Below, piece after piece: positions 28,847 to 37,072 of a DNA stretch of 51,179 nucleotides (position 1 is the stretch's first letter; each line of letters begins with the position of its first letter). Source of the stretch: Microvirga aerophila (GTDB lineage Bacteria > Pseudomonadota > Alphaproteobacteria > Rhizobiales > Beijerinckiaceae); NCBI RefSeq assembly GCF_003332305.1, contig NZ_QOIO01000044.1, positions 1 through 51,179 of the forward strand, given 5' to 3'. The notes below the pieces were generated by a model that was given only the letters and a program-made list of their open reading frames with translations, was not told the DNA's origin and ran no database searches. The position numbers and the translations under genes are program-made.

Positions 28847-29431
28847 TCAGGCCGAATGTCCGAAGCGCGCCGCGACGTCTTCGGCACGGCGGCGGATATC
28901 CTGCCAGAGTTGCCGCTCGCGCTTGGCGTCCGCGAGCGCCCGGTGCTCAGGCGCGCCCAGTTCCTCATCCCTGCGCTTGGCCCCTGCCAGAATCTCCCGT
29001 AGGAGGCCCTCATGCAAGTGGGCTGAAACGCCAGCGGCGCGCAGCACGTCGGTTGCTGCCTCCTGGTGAGCCACATCGGTATCCTGGAGACGCAAGGAAT
29101 GCCGCGGCAGTCCCGCCGCCCGCAGCAGCTTGCTCAGCCACTGACCGTCCCAGGAAGGCGCCGTTGCATAAAGAGAATGGCCGGTAAGGGCCGCAACCAT
29201 GCGGTTGGCCACGTCTTCGACGGACGCCCCATCGGCTATCAGGCGATCGCGCGTGATGCCGTGAACGGCCTCCGCGTCGGCGGCCCAGTCCGTCCAGGCC
29301 TCGGCGGGCCGGATGAGATGGCTCTCCTCCTCGCCGGTTGCGAAAACCCACGCGACCTCGATGGGATACCCGTGCTTTCCAAGCGATGAGGCTTCGAAGT
29401 CGAGGAACGCGATGCCCGTCAAATCAATCAC
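28847..29431 (-). CDS. 3'-5' exonuclease of the DEDDh (DnaQ-like) family
   Basis: A 194-residue nuclease domain protein. The four acidic residues and the histidine of DEDDh enzymes are visible: Asp11 and Glu13 in LDFEAS, Asp95 in SWDGQW, and His163 with Asp168 in HRALAD. It is a stand-alone domain, much shorter than a polymerase subunit, and could trim RNA or DNA ends; the substrate cannot be told from sequence. The start appears to be GTG 29431, without a strong ribosome binding site. Confidence 0.8.
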   Translation of the reverse strand: MIDLTGIAFLDFEASSLGKHGYPIEVAWVFATGEEESHLIRPAEAWTDWAADAEAVHGITRDRLIADGASVEDVANRMVAALTGHSLYATAPSWDGQWLSKLLRAAGLPRHSLRLQDTDVAHQEAATDVLRAAGVSAHLHEGLLREILAGAKRRDEELGAPEHRALADAKRERQLWQDIRRRAEDVAARFGHSA

Positions 29432-29623
29432 CGAGGTTCAAGTCACGTACACGATGCGGCAACGCATGGAGCCCGCAACCGAGATCGGCTCCGCGAACAG
29501 GCCCGGCCTCACTAGATATTTAGGGTAGGACCGGCGCTCTAGAAGAGTGGACACCGTGTGGACAAGCTGTGCAGAGCTCCGACTGCCCTGCTTGCGCCAT
29601 ACTGCCCATCTGTACTCGGGCGC

Positions 29624-29815
29624 ATGAGATACGACATGCGAGCCGACCAGACCGGGTGGACCGTCTATGACGTGGCGACCGACCGCCCTGTGATCCTCGA
29701 CGACGTCCCTCTTACGGGGATCAGCTTCGAGGACGCGGACAGACTCGTGAACCTGCTCAACGCGCTCGATACCCAGAGCATCCGCAAACTCGCCGGAGCC
29801 CGGCGGTATCGGTGA
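29624..29815 (+). CDS. Small conserved protein of unknown function
   Basis: A 63-residue acidic protein that I cannot assign. It begins MRYDMRADQTGWTVYD and continues with a VYDVATDRPV strand pattern and a helical DADRLVNLLNALD segment, a layout seen in many short hypothetical proteins of Rhizobiales. There is no signal peptide, TM helix or cysteine. ATG 29624 fits the pattern; ATG 29636 is possible. It converges with pcm, with only 12 bases between the stops. Confidence 0.55.
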   Translation: MRYDMRADQTGWTVYDVATDRPVILDDVPLTGISFEDADRLVNLLNALDTQSIRKLAGARRYR

Positions 29816-29827
29816 CGTTTCCTCGGG

Positions 29828-30505
29828 CTACGCGACCGTCTCAAGGCGGCTGAACCGGACCGGAATCAGGTTGCGGGTCTCGGGACGCCCCTCCTGGTCC
29901 TTGTCCGTCACGGTCAGGCGCTGCATTTCCTCAGGTCCCAGGGGCATGACCAGGCGTCCTCCGGGCTTGAGCTGGTCCAGCAGGGCCTGCGGCACCTGTT
30001 CGGCGGCGGCTGTCACAAGGATCTTGTCGAAAGGGGCATGCTCGCGCCAGCCGCGCGAGCCGTCGCCAACACGGATTTCGATATTCGGGTACCCGAGCTG
30101 ATCGAGCAGCCCCTGAGCATGGCCGGCGAACTCCTCGACGACCTCGATGCTCCGCACCTGTCCGGCGAGCTCCGTCAGGACAGCGGCCTGGTACCCCAGA
30201 CCCGTGCCGACCTCGAGCACCGTCTCATTTGGCTGCGGGCTGAGCAGATCCGTCATGAGGGCGACAATGAACGGCTGGGAGATGGTCTTGTCGAAGCCGA
30301 TCGGCAGCGGCGTGTCCTGGTAGGCATAGGCGGCCAGCTGCACCGGGACGAAGAGGTGGCGTGGCACCCGCAGCATGGCGGCCATTACCCGCTCGTCCAG
30401 CTTGTCCTTGCCGATCTCCTCGCTTGCCAGATCGACATGGATCGCAATGACCTCGACCATATGCCGACGCAAAATGGCCAGATGGCTTTCGTTCATCGGC
30501 TTCAT
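29828..30505 (-). CDS. pcm: Protein-L-isoaspartate O-methyltransferase
   Basis: Cytoplasmic repair enzyme of 225 residues that methylates L-isoaspartyl residues in aged proteins using S-adenosylmethionine. Visible marks are the PCMT substrate-loop sequence PLPIGFDKTISQPFIVA (about 67-83), the SAM-binding motif EVGTGLGYQAAVL (about 97-109) and the later VTAAAEQVPQALLDQLKPGG. The length is normal. GAGGAGAG lies ten bases before ATG 30505. It is probably transcribed alone; the gap to the upstream GNAT gene is 141 bases. Confidence 0.92.
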   Translation of the reverse strand: MKPMNESHLAILRRHMVEVIAIHVDLASEEIGKDKLDERVMAAMLRVPRHLFVPVQLAAYAYQDTPLPIGFDKTISQPFIVALMTDLLSPQPNETVLEVGTGLGYQAAVLTELAGQVRSIEVVEEFAGHAQGLLDQLGYPNIEIRVGDGSRGWREHAPFDKILVTAAAEQVPQALLDQLKPGGRLVMPLGPEEMQRLTVTDKDQEGRPETRNLIPVRFSRLETVA

Positions 30506-30646
30506 GATGGTCAGGCTCTCCTCGATGGCTGCCTTGCATGGGCTGGCGACATGGCCCCTGTCGGGGTAACGCGCATCAAGGCCCTTGGGTTTGCCACCAC
30601 ATGACGCGCCTGCCCGTCGGCGACCCGCCGCGAGACCGCAGGGGCG

Positions 30647-31252
30647 TCAGGCAGCCCTGGAATCCATCTCGGCCATTCGGCGTTGAAGGCCGTCTTTCAC
30701 GTCGGGCCATTCATCGCGAATGATGCTGTACACCACCGTGTCGCGCACGTGGCCGTCCGGCATGATCATGTGCTGGCGCAGGATGCCGTCGAGTTTTGCC
30801 CCGAGCCGTTCGATCGCGGCCCGCGACTGGTCGTTCAGGCGGTGGGTCCGCAGCTCCACGGCATTGCAGCCGAGCGTCTCGAAGGCGTGCTGGAGCATCA
30901 GGAACTTCGCGTGGGTGTTCACGAATGTCCGCTGCCAGGACCGGGCAATCCAGGTGGCGCCGATCTCCACCCGGTGGTTGGCGGCATCGATGTTCATGTA
31001 GCGCGTAGAGCCGACGACAATAGAGCCATCGTTCACAACGGTCGCGAACGGAAGAGCCAAACACGACGCCTGAATTTCAAGAGCCTTCTGCACATAGGCT
31101 TCGAAGCCCTCGGGCATCGGCACCGTCGTGGTTCTCTTTTGCCAAAGTTCGCCGTCGCTGGCGGCTCTCGCCAGCGCGGGAGCATCATCGAGCCCGAGGG
31201 GTCTCAGAGTCAGTCGTTCGGACGAGAGCGTCACAGGCTCGATGTGAAGCAT
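30647..31252 (-). CDS. GNAT family N-acetyltransferase (RimJ/RimL type)
   Basis: An acetyl-CoA-dependent transferase of 201 residues from ATG 31252. It shows the GNAT_3-like pattern: LTLRPLGLDDAPALARA at the N-terminus, VGSTRYMNID and VEIGATWIARSWQRT in the core, and NDQSRAAIERLGAKLDGILRQH, the C-terminal loop typical of RimJ/RimL-like enzymes. The acceptor may be a ribosomal protein N-terminus or a small amine; this cannot be decided. AAAGGG sits nine bases before 31252. Longer in-frame starts at 31288 and 31312 lack such a site. Confidence 0.8.
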   Translation of the reverse strand: MLHIEPVTLSSERLTLRPLGLDDAPALARAASDGELWQKRTTTVPMPEGFEAYVQKALEIQASCLALPFATVVNDGSIVVGSTRYMNIDAANHRVEIGATWIARSWQRTFVNTHAKFLMLQHAFETLGCNAVELRTHRLNDQSRAAIERLGAKLDGILRQHMIMPDGHVRDTVVYSIIRDEWPDVKDGLQRRMAEMDSRAA

Positions 31253-31322
31253 TTTGCCATGCCCTTTGATCGGTGTCGCGTCATCCATGATCGATGACGG
31301 CGCAACAGTCAAAGGCGGCGCA

Positions 31323-31351
31323 GATCAGGAGACAGGCCATGCCTCCTGATC
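31323..31351. other. Nine-base-pair hairpin between two minus-strand genes
   Basis: GATCAGGAG (31323-31331) pairs perfectly with CTCCTGATC (31343-31351). It lies just downstream of the tail-anchored protein gene and upstream of the acetyltransferase gene. No T-run follows on either strand, so a terminator is uncertain. Confidence 0.5.
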
Positions 31352-31376
31352 ATTCGTTGAAAGCCGGTCGGCCTGC

Positions 31377-31838
31377 TTACTGTAGCAGGTAGGCGACTCC
31401 CGGCAGGGTCACGGCCAGTCCAGCAAGAGCCCATGCGCCCGCTGCGGAACGCCATCCAGCGCCGCCGGTCGTGTTGCGGAGCCGTTGCGCGAAAGATGCG
31501 GCTTCCATGCTGCGACCGCTGAGGCAAGAGCACAGAGCATAGTGCGCCTGGCCGTCCGATAGTTCGAAGTAGTTCATGACGTCGCCGAGCCTATCGCTCG
31601 CCAAGCCGTCTGCCCGAAGAACCGGATCTTCATAGGCCACCGTCAACGGCGAGTCGTCTTGCCGGATGAGGGCCCGTTCTGCCGGTGGTTTGTATTCGAT
31701 TTCGCCAAGTGAGTTGAGGCGCCGAGAGGGATTGCGCTCGAGAAGCTCAATCCAACGTTCGATGCGTTCTTGCCTGGTCAGGGACCGGGGTTGAACGTCG
31801 GCTACGCTACGGAGCTGATCCAGATGCTTGTGTTCCAT
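31377..31838 (-). CDS. Unknown protein with C-terminal membrane anchor
   Basis: I do not recognise the family. The 153-residue product is polar and helical for its first 130 residues. It includes RQERIERWIELLERNP, which looks like a short helix, and FELSDGQAHYALCSCLSG with two cysteines. It ends in one hydrophobic segment (about 134-152) right at the C-terminus, so it is predicted to be tail-anchored with its body in the cytoplasm. ATG 31838 is chosen for the strong AAGGAGGAG site; the frame is open further upstream but without signals. Confidence 0.6.
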   Translation of the reverse strand: MEHKHLDQLRSVADVQPRSLTRQERIERWIELLERNPSRRLNSLGEIEYKPPAERALIRQDDSPLTVAYEDPVLRADGLASDRLGDVMNYFELSDGQAHYALCSCLSGRSMEAASFAQRLRNTTGGAGWRSAAGAWALAGLAVTLPGVAYLLQ

Positions 31839-31947
31839 CGATCTCCTCCTTGCCAATGGCCCGGCTGTTTGGCCGAGACAAGGAAGGTTACGCCTCTGTG
31901 GCGGCAAAAGTGCGACAAGGAGGAGATACGAAAATGAACGGAATGCC

Positions 31948-33180
31948 TTATTCCTCGGGTGCGTCGATGATCGGATCGTAGCGCTTCACGTCGAACCCTA
32001 AGAGATTGAAGCTCTGTTGAATATGCGGCGGCAGAGGAGCCGTCACATCGATCGGTTTTCCAGTTCTGGGATGCGCGATCACGATCCGGCGAGCCATAAG
32101 ATGCAGCTTGTTCTGGATGCCGCCCGGCAATTCCCAGTTTTCTATATCGAAGTACTTCGGATCCCCCACGATCGGATGGCCGATGTGGGCCGTATGCGCG
32201 CGCAGCTGGTGGGTACGCCCCGTCACCGGCTTCAGCGAAATCCAGGACAGCTTCTGCCCGGCGGTTTCGACCACCGCGTAATAGGTCAGCGCATGGCTTG
32301 CGCCTTCGTCGCCATGTTGGGCAACGCGCATGCGGGCATCGCCCTCGTCGCCTTCCTTGGACAGATAGGTCGAGATCCGCCCCTGCCGCACGCGCGGGAC
32401 GCCTGCGACCAACGCCCAGTAGATCTTGCGCGTCGTGCGGGCCCGGAACGACTTCGCCATGGTGGACGCGGCAAAGCGCGTCTTGGCGATCACGAGGCAG
32501 CCCGAGGTGTCCTTGTCGAGGCGGTGAACGAGGCGGGGCTTCTGGCCGTCTTCCCCCGTCAGCGCATCGAGCATTCCGTCCACGTGACGCTTGGTGCCCG
32601 AGCCGCCCTGCACCGCAAGCCCCATGGGCTTGTTGATGACGAGAACGTCCTTGTCCTCGTAGAGCGTGATGGATTTCAGGAACTCGCGTTCGTCCTGATC
32701 CTTCGCGGCGCTGCGGGCGACGGGTCGTGGCTGGTCGAGTTTCAGCGGCGGCACACGAACCTTCTGCCCGGCCGTCAGGCGCTCGTTCGGCTGCGCCCGC
32801 TTGCCGTCGATGCGCAGTTCGCCCTTCCGGACGATGCGCTGAATGTGCGTGAAGGCGAGCTGCGGGAAGCGCGCGACCAGAAAGCGGTCCACCCGCATGT
32901 CGGCCTCGTCCGGCTCCACGGTGAGCGTCTGCACGCCAGTCGCCAGGGTCTCCTGCGCCTCGGCTCGGGCCTGAGCCCTCGTGGGCTTTGGCGCCGCATC
33001 CGCCACGGGCGGCATTGCCTTCACGGGCGCCGCCGGACGGGCCTTGCTTACCGGCCTCGGGGCCCGTTGTTTCGTCAGCCCGTTCTTGCGCGCGGGTTTC
33101 TCGTCACGGGAGCGGAAGCCCTGCCGTGATCCTGCCCGCCCGCCACGGGCGTCATTTCGTCCTGAACCGCTTTTCTTCAT
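31948..33180 (-). CDS. rluC: RluC/RluD-family 23S rRNA pseudouridine synthase
   Basis: A 410-residue enzyme that isomerises uridine to pseudouridine in 23S rRNA. A basic, low-complexity N-terminal extension (1-85) precedes an S4 RNA-binding domain (about 92-150). The catalytic domain (about 170-370) carries HRLDKDTSG with catalytic Asp222. The C-terminal part contains RTHQLRAHTAHIGHPIVGD. The target positions (RluC versus RluD) cannot be settled here; the neighbourhood after crcB matches rluC-like genes of Rhizobiales. It lies 42 bases downstream of crcB. Confidence 0.88.
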   Translation of the reverse strand: MKKSGSGRNDARGGRAGSRQGFRSRDEKPARKNGLTKQRAPRPVSKARPAAPVKAMPPVADAAPKPTRAQARAEAQETLATGVQTLTVEPDEADMRVDRFLVARFPQLAFTHIQRIVRKGELRIDGKRAQPNERLTAGQKVRVPPLKLDQPRPVARSAAKDQDEREFLKSITLYEDKDVLVINKPMGLAVQGGSGTKRHVDGMLDALTGEDGQKPRLVHRLDKDTSGCLVIAKTRFAASTMAKSFRARTTRKIYWALVAGVPRVRQGRISTYLSKEGDEGDARMRVAQHGDEGASHALTYYAVVETAGQKLSWISLKPVTGRTHQLRAHTAHIGHPIVGDPKYFDIENWELPGGIQNKLHLMARRIVIAHPRTGKPIDVTAPLPPHIQQSFNLLGFDVKRYDPIIDAPEE

Positions 33181-33222
33181 GAGGATTGGGTACCAGAGCG
33201 CCGCGCAGGCGGCAATCGAGCT

Positions 33223-33609
33223 CTACGCAGCAACCGCCCTGATCAGCGCAAGACCCGCTATCAATCCCCCGATGGACAGCACGACGGACGCCGCCACATA
33301 GCCCGCGGCCAGTGCCGTAGCGCCGCGCTCCCAGAGGAGGACCGCGTCGAGGGAGAAAGCCGAGAAGGTGGTGAAGCCGCCAAGAATGCCGGTGGTCAGG
33401 AACAGCCGCAGGGGCTGGCTCCACCCCTCCCCGGCCTTAAAGGCCAGCCATCCAGTCAGCGCGCCCATGATGAAGGAGCCGAGGACGTTCACCGTCGCGG
33501 TGCCCCAGGGGAATGCGATCCCGCAGTAACGGGCGCAGCCGAGATTAACCGTATGCCGGAGAGCGCCGCCGATCCCGGCGCCGAGGAAGACGAGGAGGTA
33601 GCCGTTCAT
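33223..33609 (-). CDS. crcB: Fluoride ion channel CrcB/Fluc
   Basis: A 128-residue dual-topology membrane protein with four TM helices that exports fluoride passively. The family motifs are GAGIGGALRH at the N-terminus, GTATVNVLGSFIMG, and GILGGFTTFSAFSLD with the conserved TTFS. ATG 33609 lies one base after the stop of rarA, so translation is coupled. No fluoride riboswitch can be placed in front of it because it is internal to an operon, which suggests constitutive expression. Confidence 0.92.
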   Translation of the reverse strand: MNGYLLVFLGAGIGGALRHTVNLGCARYCGIAFPWGTATVNVLGSFIMGALTGWLAFKAGEGWSQPLRLFLTTGILGGFTTFSAFSLDAVLLWERGATALAAGYVAASVVLSIGGLIAGLALIRAVAA

Positions 33610-33610
33610 G

Positions 33611-34927
33611 CTAGTCGGTCTCGTCCCGCCGCTCGGCCCGCAGCTTTTCCCACCAGTCGAGCCGCTTGCGGATCTCGCGCTCGAAGCCCCGGTCCACCGG
33701 CTCGTAGAAGTTTTGGGGCTCCAGCTTCTCCGGCCAGTAATCCTGGCCCGAAAAGGCGTCCGGTTCGTCGTGATCGTAGCGGTAGGTCGCCCCATATCCG
33801 ATGTTCTTCATGAGCTTCGTCGGCGCGTTGAGGATGGTCTTGGGCGGCATGAGGGAGCCGTGCTCCTTGGCCACCCGGGTCGCAGCCTTGTAAGCGTTAT
33901 AGACCGCGTTCGATTTTGGCGCGGTCGCGAGATAGACCGCCGCCTGGGCCAGGGCGAGCTCCCCCTCCGGCGTGCCGAGAAAATCGAAGGCGTCCTTGGC
34001 GGCGTTGGCGACCACCAGGGCCTGGGGGTCGGCCAGACCGATATCCTCGATGGCCGCCCGGACGAGCCGACGGGCGATGAAGAGACGGTCCTCGCCGGCA
34101 TCCAACATGCGAGCGAGGTAATAGAGCGCCGCATCAGGGTCCGAGCCCCGGATGGTCTTATGCAGGGCCGAGATGAGGTTGTAGTGTCCCTCCTGCCCCT
34201 TGTCGTAGATGGGGGCGCGTCGCTGGATGATCTCCTGCAGCTGCTCCGCATCGAACATCTCGTCCGGTTTGGCCGAGCGCCAGACCTCCTCGGCCAGGGT
34301 CAGCACCGCGCGTCCGTCCCCGTCGGCCATGCGCACCAGGGAAGCCCTCGCCTCTTCGTCGAGCGGCAGGGACTTTCCGGAGATCTCCTCGGCCCTGAGC
34401 AGGATCTTGTGGATCGCTTCCTCGTCGAGCGCTCTGAAAATGAGCACCCGGGCCCGAGAGAGGAGCGCCGCGTTCAGCTCGAAGGATGGATTCTCGGTTG
34501 TCGCACCCACAAGCGTGATGGTGCCGTCTTCCATGACGGGCAAGAAGGCGTCGAGCTGAGCCCGGTTGAAGCGGTGGATCTCATCCACGAAGAGGAGCGT
34601 GCCCGTTCCCATCGACCGGCGGTGTCGGGCCGCCTCGAACACCTTCTTGAGATCGGCGACCCCCGAGAAAATCGCGGAGATCTGCTCGAAATGCAGGTCG
34701 GTCTCATGGGCCATCAGCCGCGCGACGGTTGTCTTGCCAGTGCCTGGCGGCCCCCAGAAAATCAGGGACCCGAGAGACTTGGAGGCGATCAGTCGGGTCA
34801 GGATGCCGTCCGGCCCGACCAGATGATCCTGGCCGACAACCTCCGCGAGCTTGGTCGGCCGCATCCGGTCGGCCAGCGGGCGCGGCGCGTTCTGGTCGAG
34901 GCCGGCGGAAGAGAAGAGGTCGCTCAT
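33611..34927 (-). CDS. rarA: Replication-associated recombination protein A (RarA/MgsA)
   Basis: An AAA+ ATPase of 438 residues that acts at stalled replication forks with SSB. Walker A GPPGTGKTT and Walker B FVDEIHRFN are intact, as is the sensor-1 region GATTENPSFELN. The C-terminal helical tetramerisation part (KGQEGHYNLISALHKTIRG onward) is complete. I start at ATG 34927 (MSDLFSS), typical of the family, and not at the longer TTG at 34960. It lies 63 bases downstream of degQ and one base upstream of crcB. Confidence 0.92.
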   Translation of the reverse strand: MSDLFSSAGLDQNAPRPLADRMRPTKLAEVVGQDHLVGPDGILTRLIASKSLGSLIFWGPPGTGKTTVARLMAHETDLHFEQISAIFSGVADLKKVFEAARHRRSMGTGTLLFVDEIHRFNRAQLDAFLPVMEDGTITLVGATTENPSFELNAALLSRARVLIFRALDEEAIHKILLRAEEISGKSLPLDEEARASLVRMADGDGRAVLTLAEEVWRSAKPDEMFDAEQLQEIIQRRAPIYDKGQEGHYNLISALHKTIRGSDPDAALYYLARMLDAGEDRLFIARRLVRAAIEDIGLADPQALVVANAAKDAFDFLGTPEGELALAQAAVYLATAPKSNAVYNAYKAATRVAKEHGSLMPPKTILNAPTKLMKNIGYGATYRYDHDEPDAFSGQDYWPEKLEPQNFYEPVDRGFEREIRKRLDWWEKLRAERRDETD

Positions 34928-34990
34928 GATTTCAAAGGACTCGGGCGCACAAGTCTTCAATACCTGATCGGCGCGCCGGAGTCCCTGCCC

Positions 34991-36394
34991 TCATCGACCG
35001 ACCACGGTGGTGAAGACCCGCCCGCCCCGGCTGATGGTGATCTCCCAATAGCCGCCCGCCCGATCGATCTCACGCTGCGCGTCACGGGTCGAAGCCAGGC
35101 GCTCGCCGTTGATGGCCACGATCTGGTCGCCCTTCTGGAAGCCGAGGCTCGCCGCAACCCCGCGCTCCTCCACGTCTGCCACGATGACGCCGTCATCAGA
35201 AATGTCGATCTGCAATTCCTCAGCCACCGCCGGGGACATGTTGACTAGGGTCGCGCCCGCAAGCGGTGACCGGGACCGAATGCGCACCGGCTCCCGTGGC
35301 GGAATTTCCGGCGGCGGCATGAGCTTGACCATGATGTCGGTCCGCTTGCCCCCTCGCAGCACGGTGAGCGGGGTCTGCCCCTGCGTTCCCTTGAGGGTGA
35401 AGCGATAGCCGAAGGCGTCCGGGCTATCGACCGGTTGTCCATCCACGGCGAGAATCGCATCTCCGCGCTTCAGCCCTGCCTCCGATGCCGGCCCCTTGTC
35501 GTAGATCGACGTTACCAGAACGCCGGTCGGACGCTCCAATCCCAGAGTCGTGGCGATTTCCCCGTCCACCGGTTGCAGCCGGGCCCCCAGCCACGGCCGG
35601 ACCACGTTGCGCGAGCCGCCCTTGGCCGAGTTGAGAACGACCCGGACCATGCTTGACGGGATGGCGAAGCCGATGCCCACATTGCCGCCCGAGCGGGAGT
35701 AGATCGCCGTGTTGATTCCCACGAGCCGGCCGCTCATGTCGATGAGAGCGCCGCCCGAATTGCCCGGGTTGATGGCGGCGTCCGTCTGGATGAAGAACTG
35801 GTAGTCGGAAATCCCAACCTGGGTTCTGGCCAGGGCCGACACGATACCTTGCGTGACGGTCTGCCCGACGCCGAACGGGTTGCCGATGGCGAGCACCAGA
35901 TCGCCGACCTGCAAAGCCTCGGAATCTCCCAGTTCGATCGTCTCGAGGTTGGACGGGTTCTTGATCCTCAAAACTGCAAGGTCCGTCCGGGAGTCCCGCA
36001 ATACGATATCGGCCTCGAACTCCCGGCGGTCCGCCAGAGCCACCTTCACGTCGTTCATGTTCTCGATGACGTGGTTGTTGGTGATCACGAGGCCCGACGG
36101 GTCGATGATCACGCCCGAGCCGAGGGAACTCTGCGAGCGCCCCGGGGGCACGCTGGGGCCGCCGTCGCCGAAATAGCGGCGGAAGAACTCCTCCATGGCG
36201 GCGTTCTGCCGGCGCTCCGACCGGGTGGCATATACGTTCACGACCGCGCCGGTTGTCTGGCGGACGATAGGCGCGAAGGAGAGTTGGACCTGCGCCCGGC
36301 TCTCAGGCACGACCCTGGTCTGCGCCTGCACAGCCACCAAGCCAAAGATCAGGGATGCGGCGACAACCAAAGGGCGGAGCGGAGAAATGCGCAT
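34991..36394 (-). CDS. degQ: Periplasmic Do-family serine protease
   Basis: An HtrA-type protease/chaperone of 467 residues that degrades misfolded envelope proteins. It has a signal peptide (about 1-25), a trypsin-like domain with catalytic His108 (TNNHVI), Asp138 (RTDLAV) and Ser213 (GNSGG), then two PDZ domains (about 245-340 and 370-465). ATG 36394 gives a standard signal peptide; ATG 36409 adds five residues. Neither start has a strong ribosome binding site. It follows the ribosomal cluster terminator by about 90 bases and so needs its own promoter, which I could not place with confidence. Confidence 0.9.
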   Translation of the reverse strand: MRISPLRPLVVAASLIFGLVAVQAQTRVVPESRAQVQLSFAPIVRQTTGAVVNVYATRSERRQNAAMEEFFRRYFGDGGPSVPPGRSQSSLGSGVIIDPSGLVITNNHVIENMNDVKVALADRREFEADIVLRDSRTDLAVLRIKNPSNLETIELGDSEALQVGDLVLAIGNPFGVGQTVTQGIVSALARTQVGISDYQFFIQTDAAINPGNSGGALIDMSGRLVGINTAIYSRSGGNVGIGFAIPSSMVRVVLNSAKGGSRNVVRPWLGARLQPVDGEIATTLGLERPTGVLVTSIYDKGPASEAGLKRGDAILAVDGQPVDSPDAFGYRFTLKGTQGQTPLTVLRGGKRTDIMVKLMPPPEIPPREPVRIRSRSPLAGATLVNMSPAVAEELQIDISDDGVIVADVEERGVAASLGFQKGDQIVAINGERLASTRDAQREIDRAGGYWEITISRGGRVFTTVVGR

Positions 36395-36483
36395 GGCAGG
36401 CGAATCCATTCAAACGAGTCACGTTTCGATAAGACGTGGTGGCCGAAACACCAAATTCCAGCACCGGGATAATAGCCTTCCGC

Positions 36484-36516
36484 AAAAACAAAAAGGGCGG
36501 CCCACAGGCCGCCCTT
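36484..36516 (-). terminator. Intrinsic terminator of the ribosomal cluster
   Basis: On the minus strand, a perfect ten-base-pair stem (36507-36516 with 36493-36502) and a four-base loop are followed by a T-rich tract (TTTGTTTTTG at about 36483-36492). It lies 22 bases past the rplQ stop and separates the ribosomal operon from degQ. Confidence 0.92.
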
Positions 36517-36538
36517 GATGAGATTGATCCGGTCAGGC

Positions 36539-36958
36539 TTATGCCGCTTCGACCATTTCGGTCTTCTGCGACGGGCCAGAATCCTGGCCCCGCGCATCGA
36601 CGTCGCGCTCGACGAACTCGATCACGGCCATCGGGGCGTTGTCACCGTAGCGGAAGCCGGCCTTCAGGACGCGGGTGTAGCCGCCCTGGCGGGCCTGGTA
36701 GCGCGGGCCGAGCACAGCGAAGAGCTTCTTGACCATATCCTCGTCGCGGAGCTGCGACATGGCCAGACGACGGGCATGCAGGTCGCCGCGCTTGCCGAGG
36801 GTGATCAGCTTCTCGACGACCGGACGCAGGTCCTTTGCCTTCGGCAGGGTCGTGACGATCTGCTCGTGCTTGATGAGCGCAGCCGCCATGTTGGCGAACA
36901 TTGCTTTGCGGTGTTCGGTCGTGCGGTTGAACCGACGGCCGCGGAATCCGTGACGCAT
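36539..36958 (-). CDS. rplQ: 50S ribosomal protein L17
   Basis: A 139-residue large-subunit protein near the exit-tunnel region. The N-terminus RHGFRGRRFNRTTEHRKAM is diagnostic. The C-terminus is somewhat extended and acidic (DVDARGQDSGPSQKTEMVEAA), as in alphaproteobacteria. Last gene of the alpha operon, 114 bases after rpoA, with a hairpin in the gap. Confidence 0.96.
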   Translation of the reverse strand: MRHGFRGRRFNRTTEHRKAMFANMAAALIKHEQIVTTLPKAKDLRPVVEKLITLGKRGDLHARRLAMSQLRDEDMVKKLFAVLGPRYQARQGGYTRVLKAGFRYGDNAPMAVIEFVERDVDARGQDSGPSQKTEMVEAA

Positions 36959-37039
36959 GGCTTTCTCCTAAATCTTCCGGCCGCCGTGCCAAGGTACGGC
37001 CGTCTCTCTTTTGATCCCGCCCTTGAGCGGGGATGAAAT

Positions 37040-37066
37040 CAGGGCCGCCTTAGGCCGGCGGCCCTG
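37040..37066 (-). other. Intercistronic hairpin between rpoA and rplQ
   Basis: Perfect ten-base-pair stem (37040-37049 with 37057-37066) and a seven-base loop, seven bases past the rpoA stop. No T-run follows, so it is more likely a transcript-processing or stability element, or a weak attenuator, than a full terminator. Confidence 0.6.
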
Positions 37067-37072
37067 GCAGGC

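Noticed and set aside
33610..33612. Fluoride riboswitch before crcB
   Set aside because: The crcB start is one base after the rarA stop, leaving no room for a leader riboswitch.
33608..35248. Long plus-strand frame opposite rarA and degQ (also 46168-47808, 37079-38635, 42823-44292 and 11507-12475)
   Set aside because: These are antisense shadows of well-supported genes in GC-rich DNA with no domain content.
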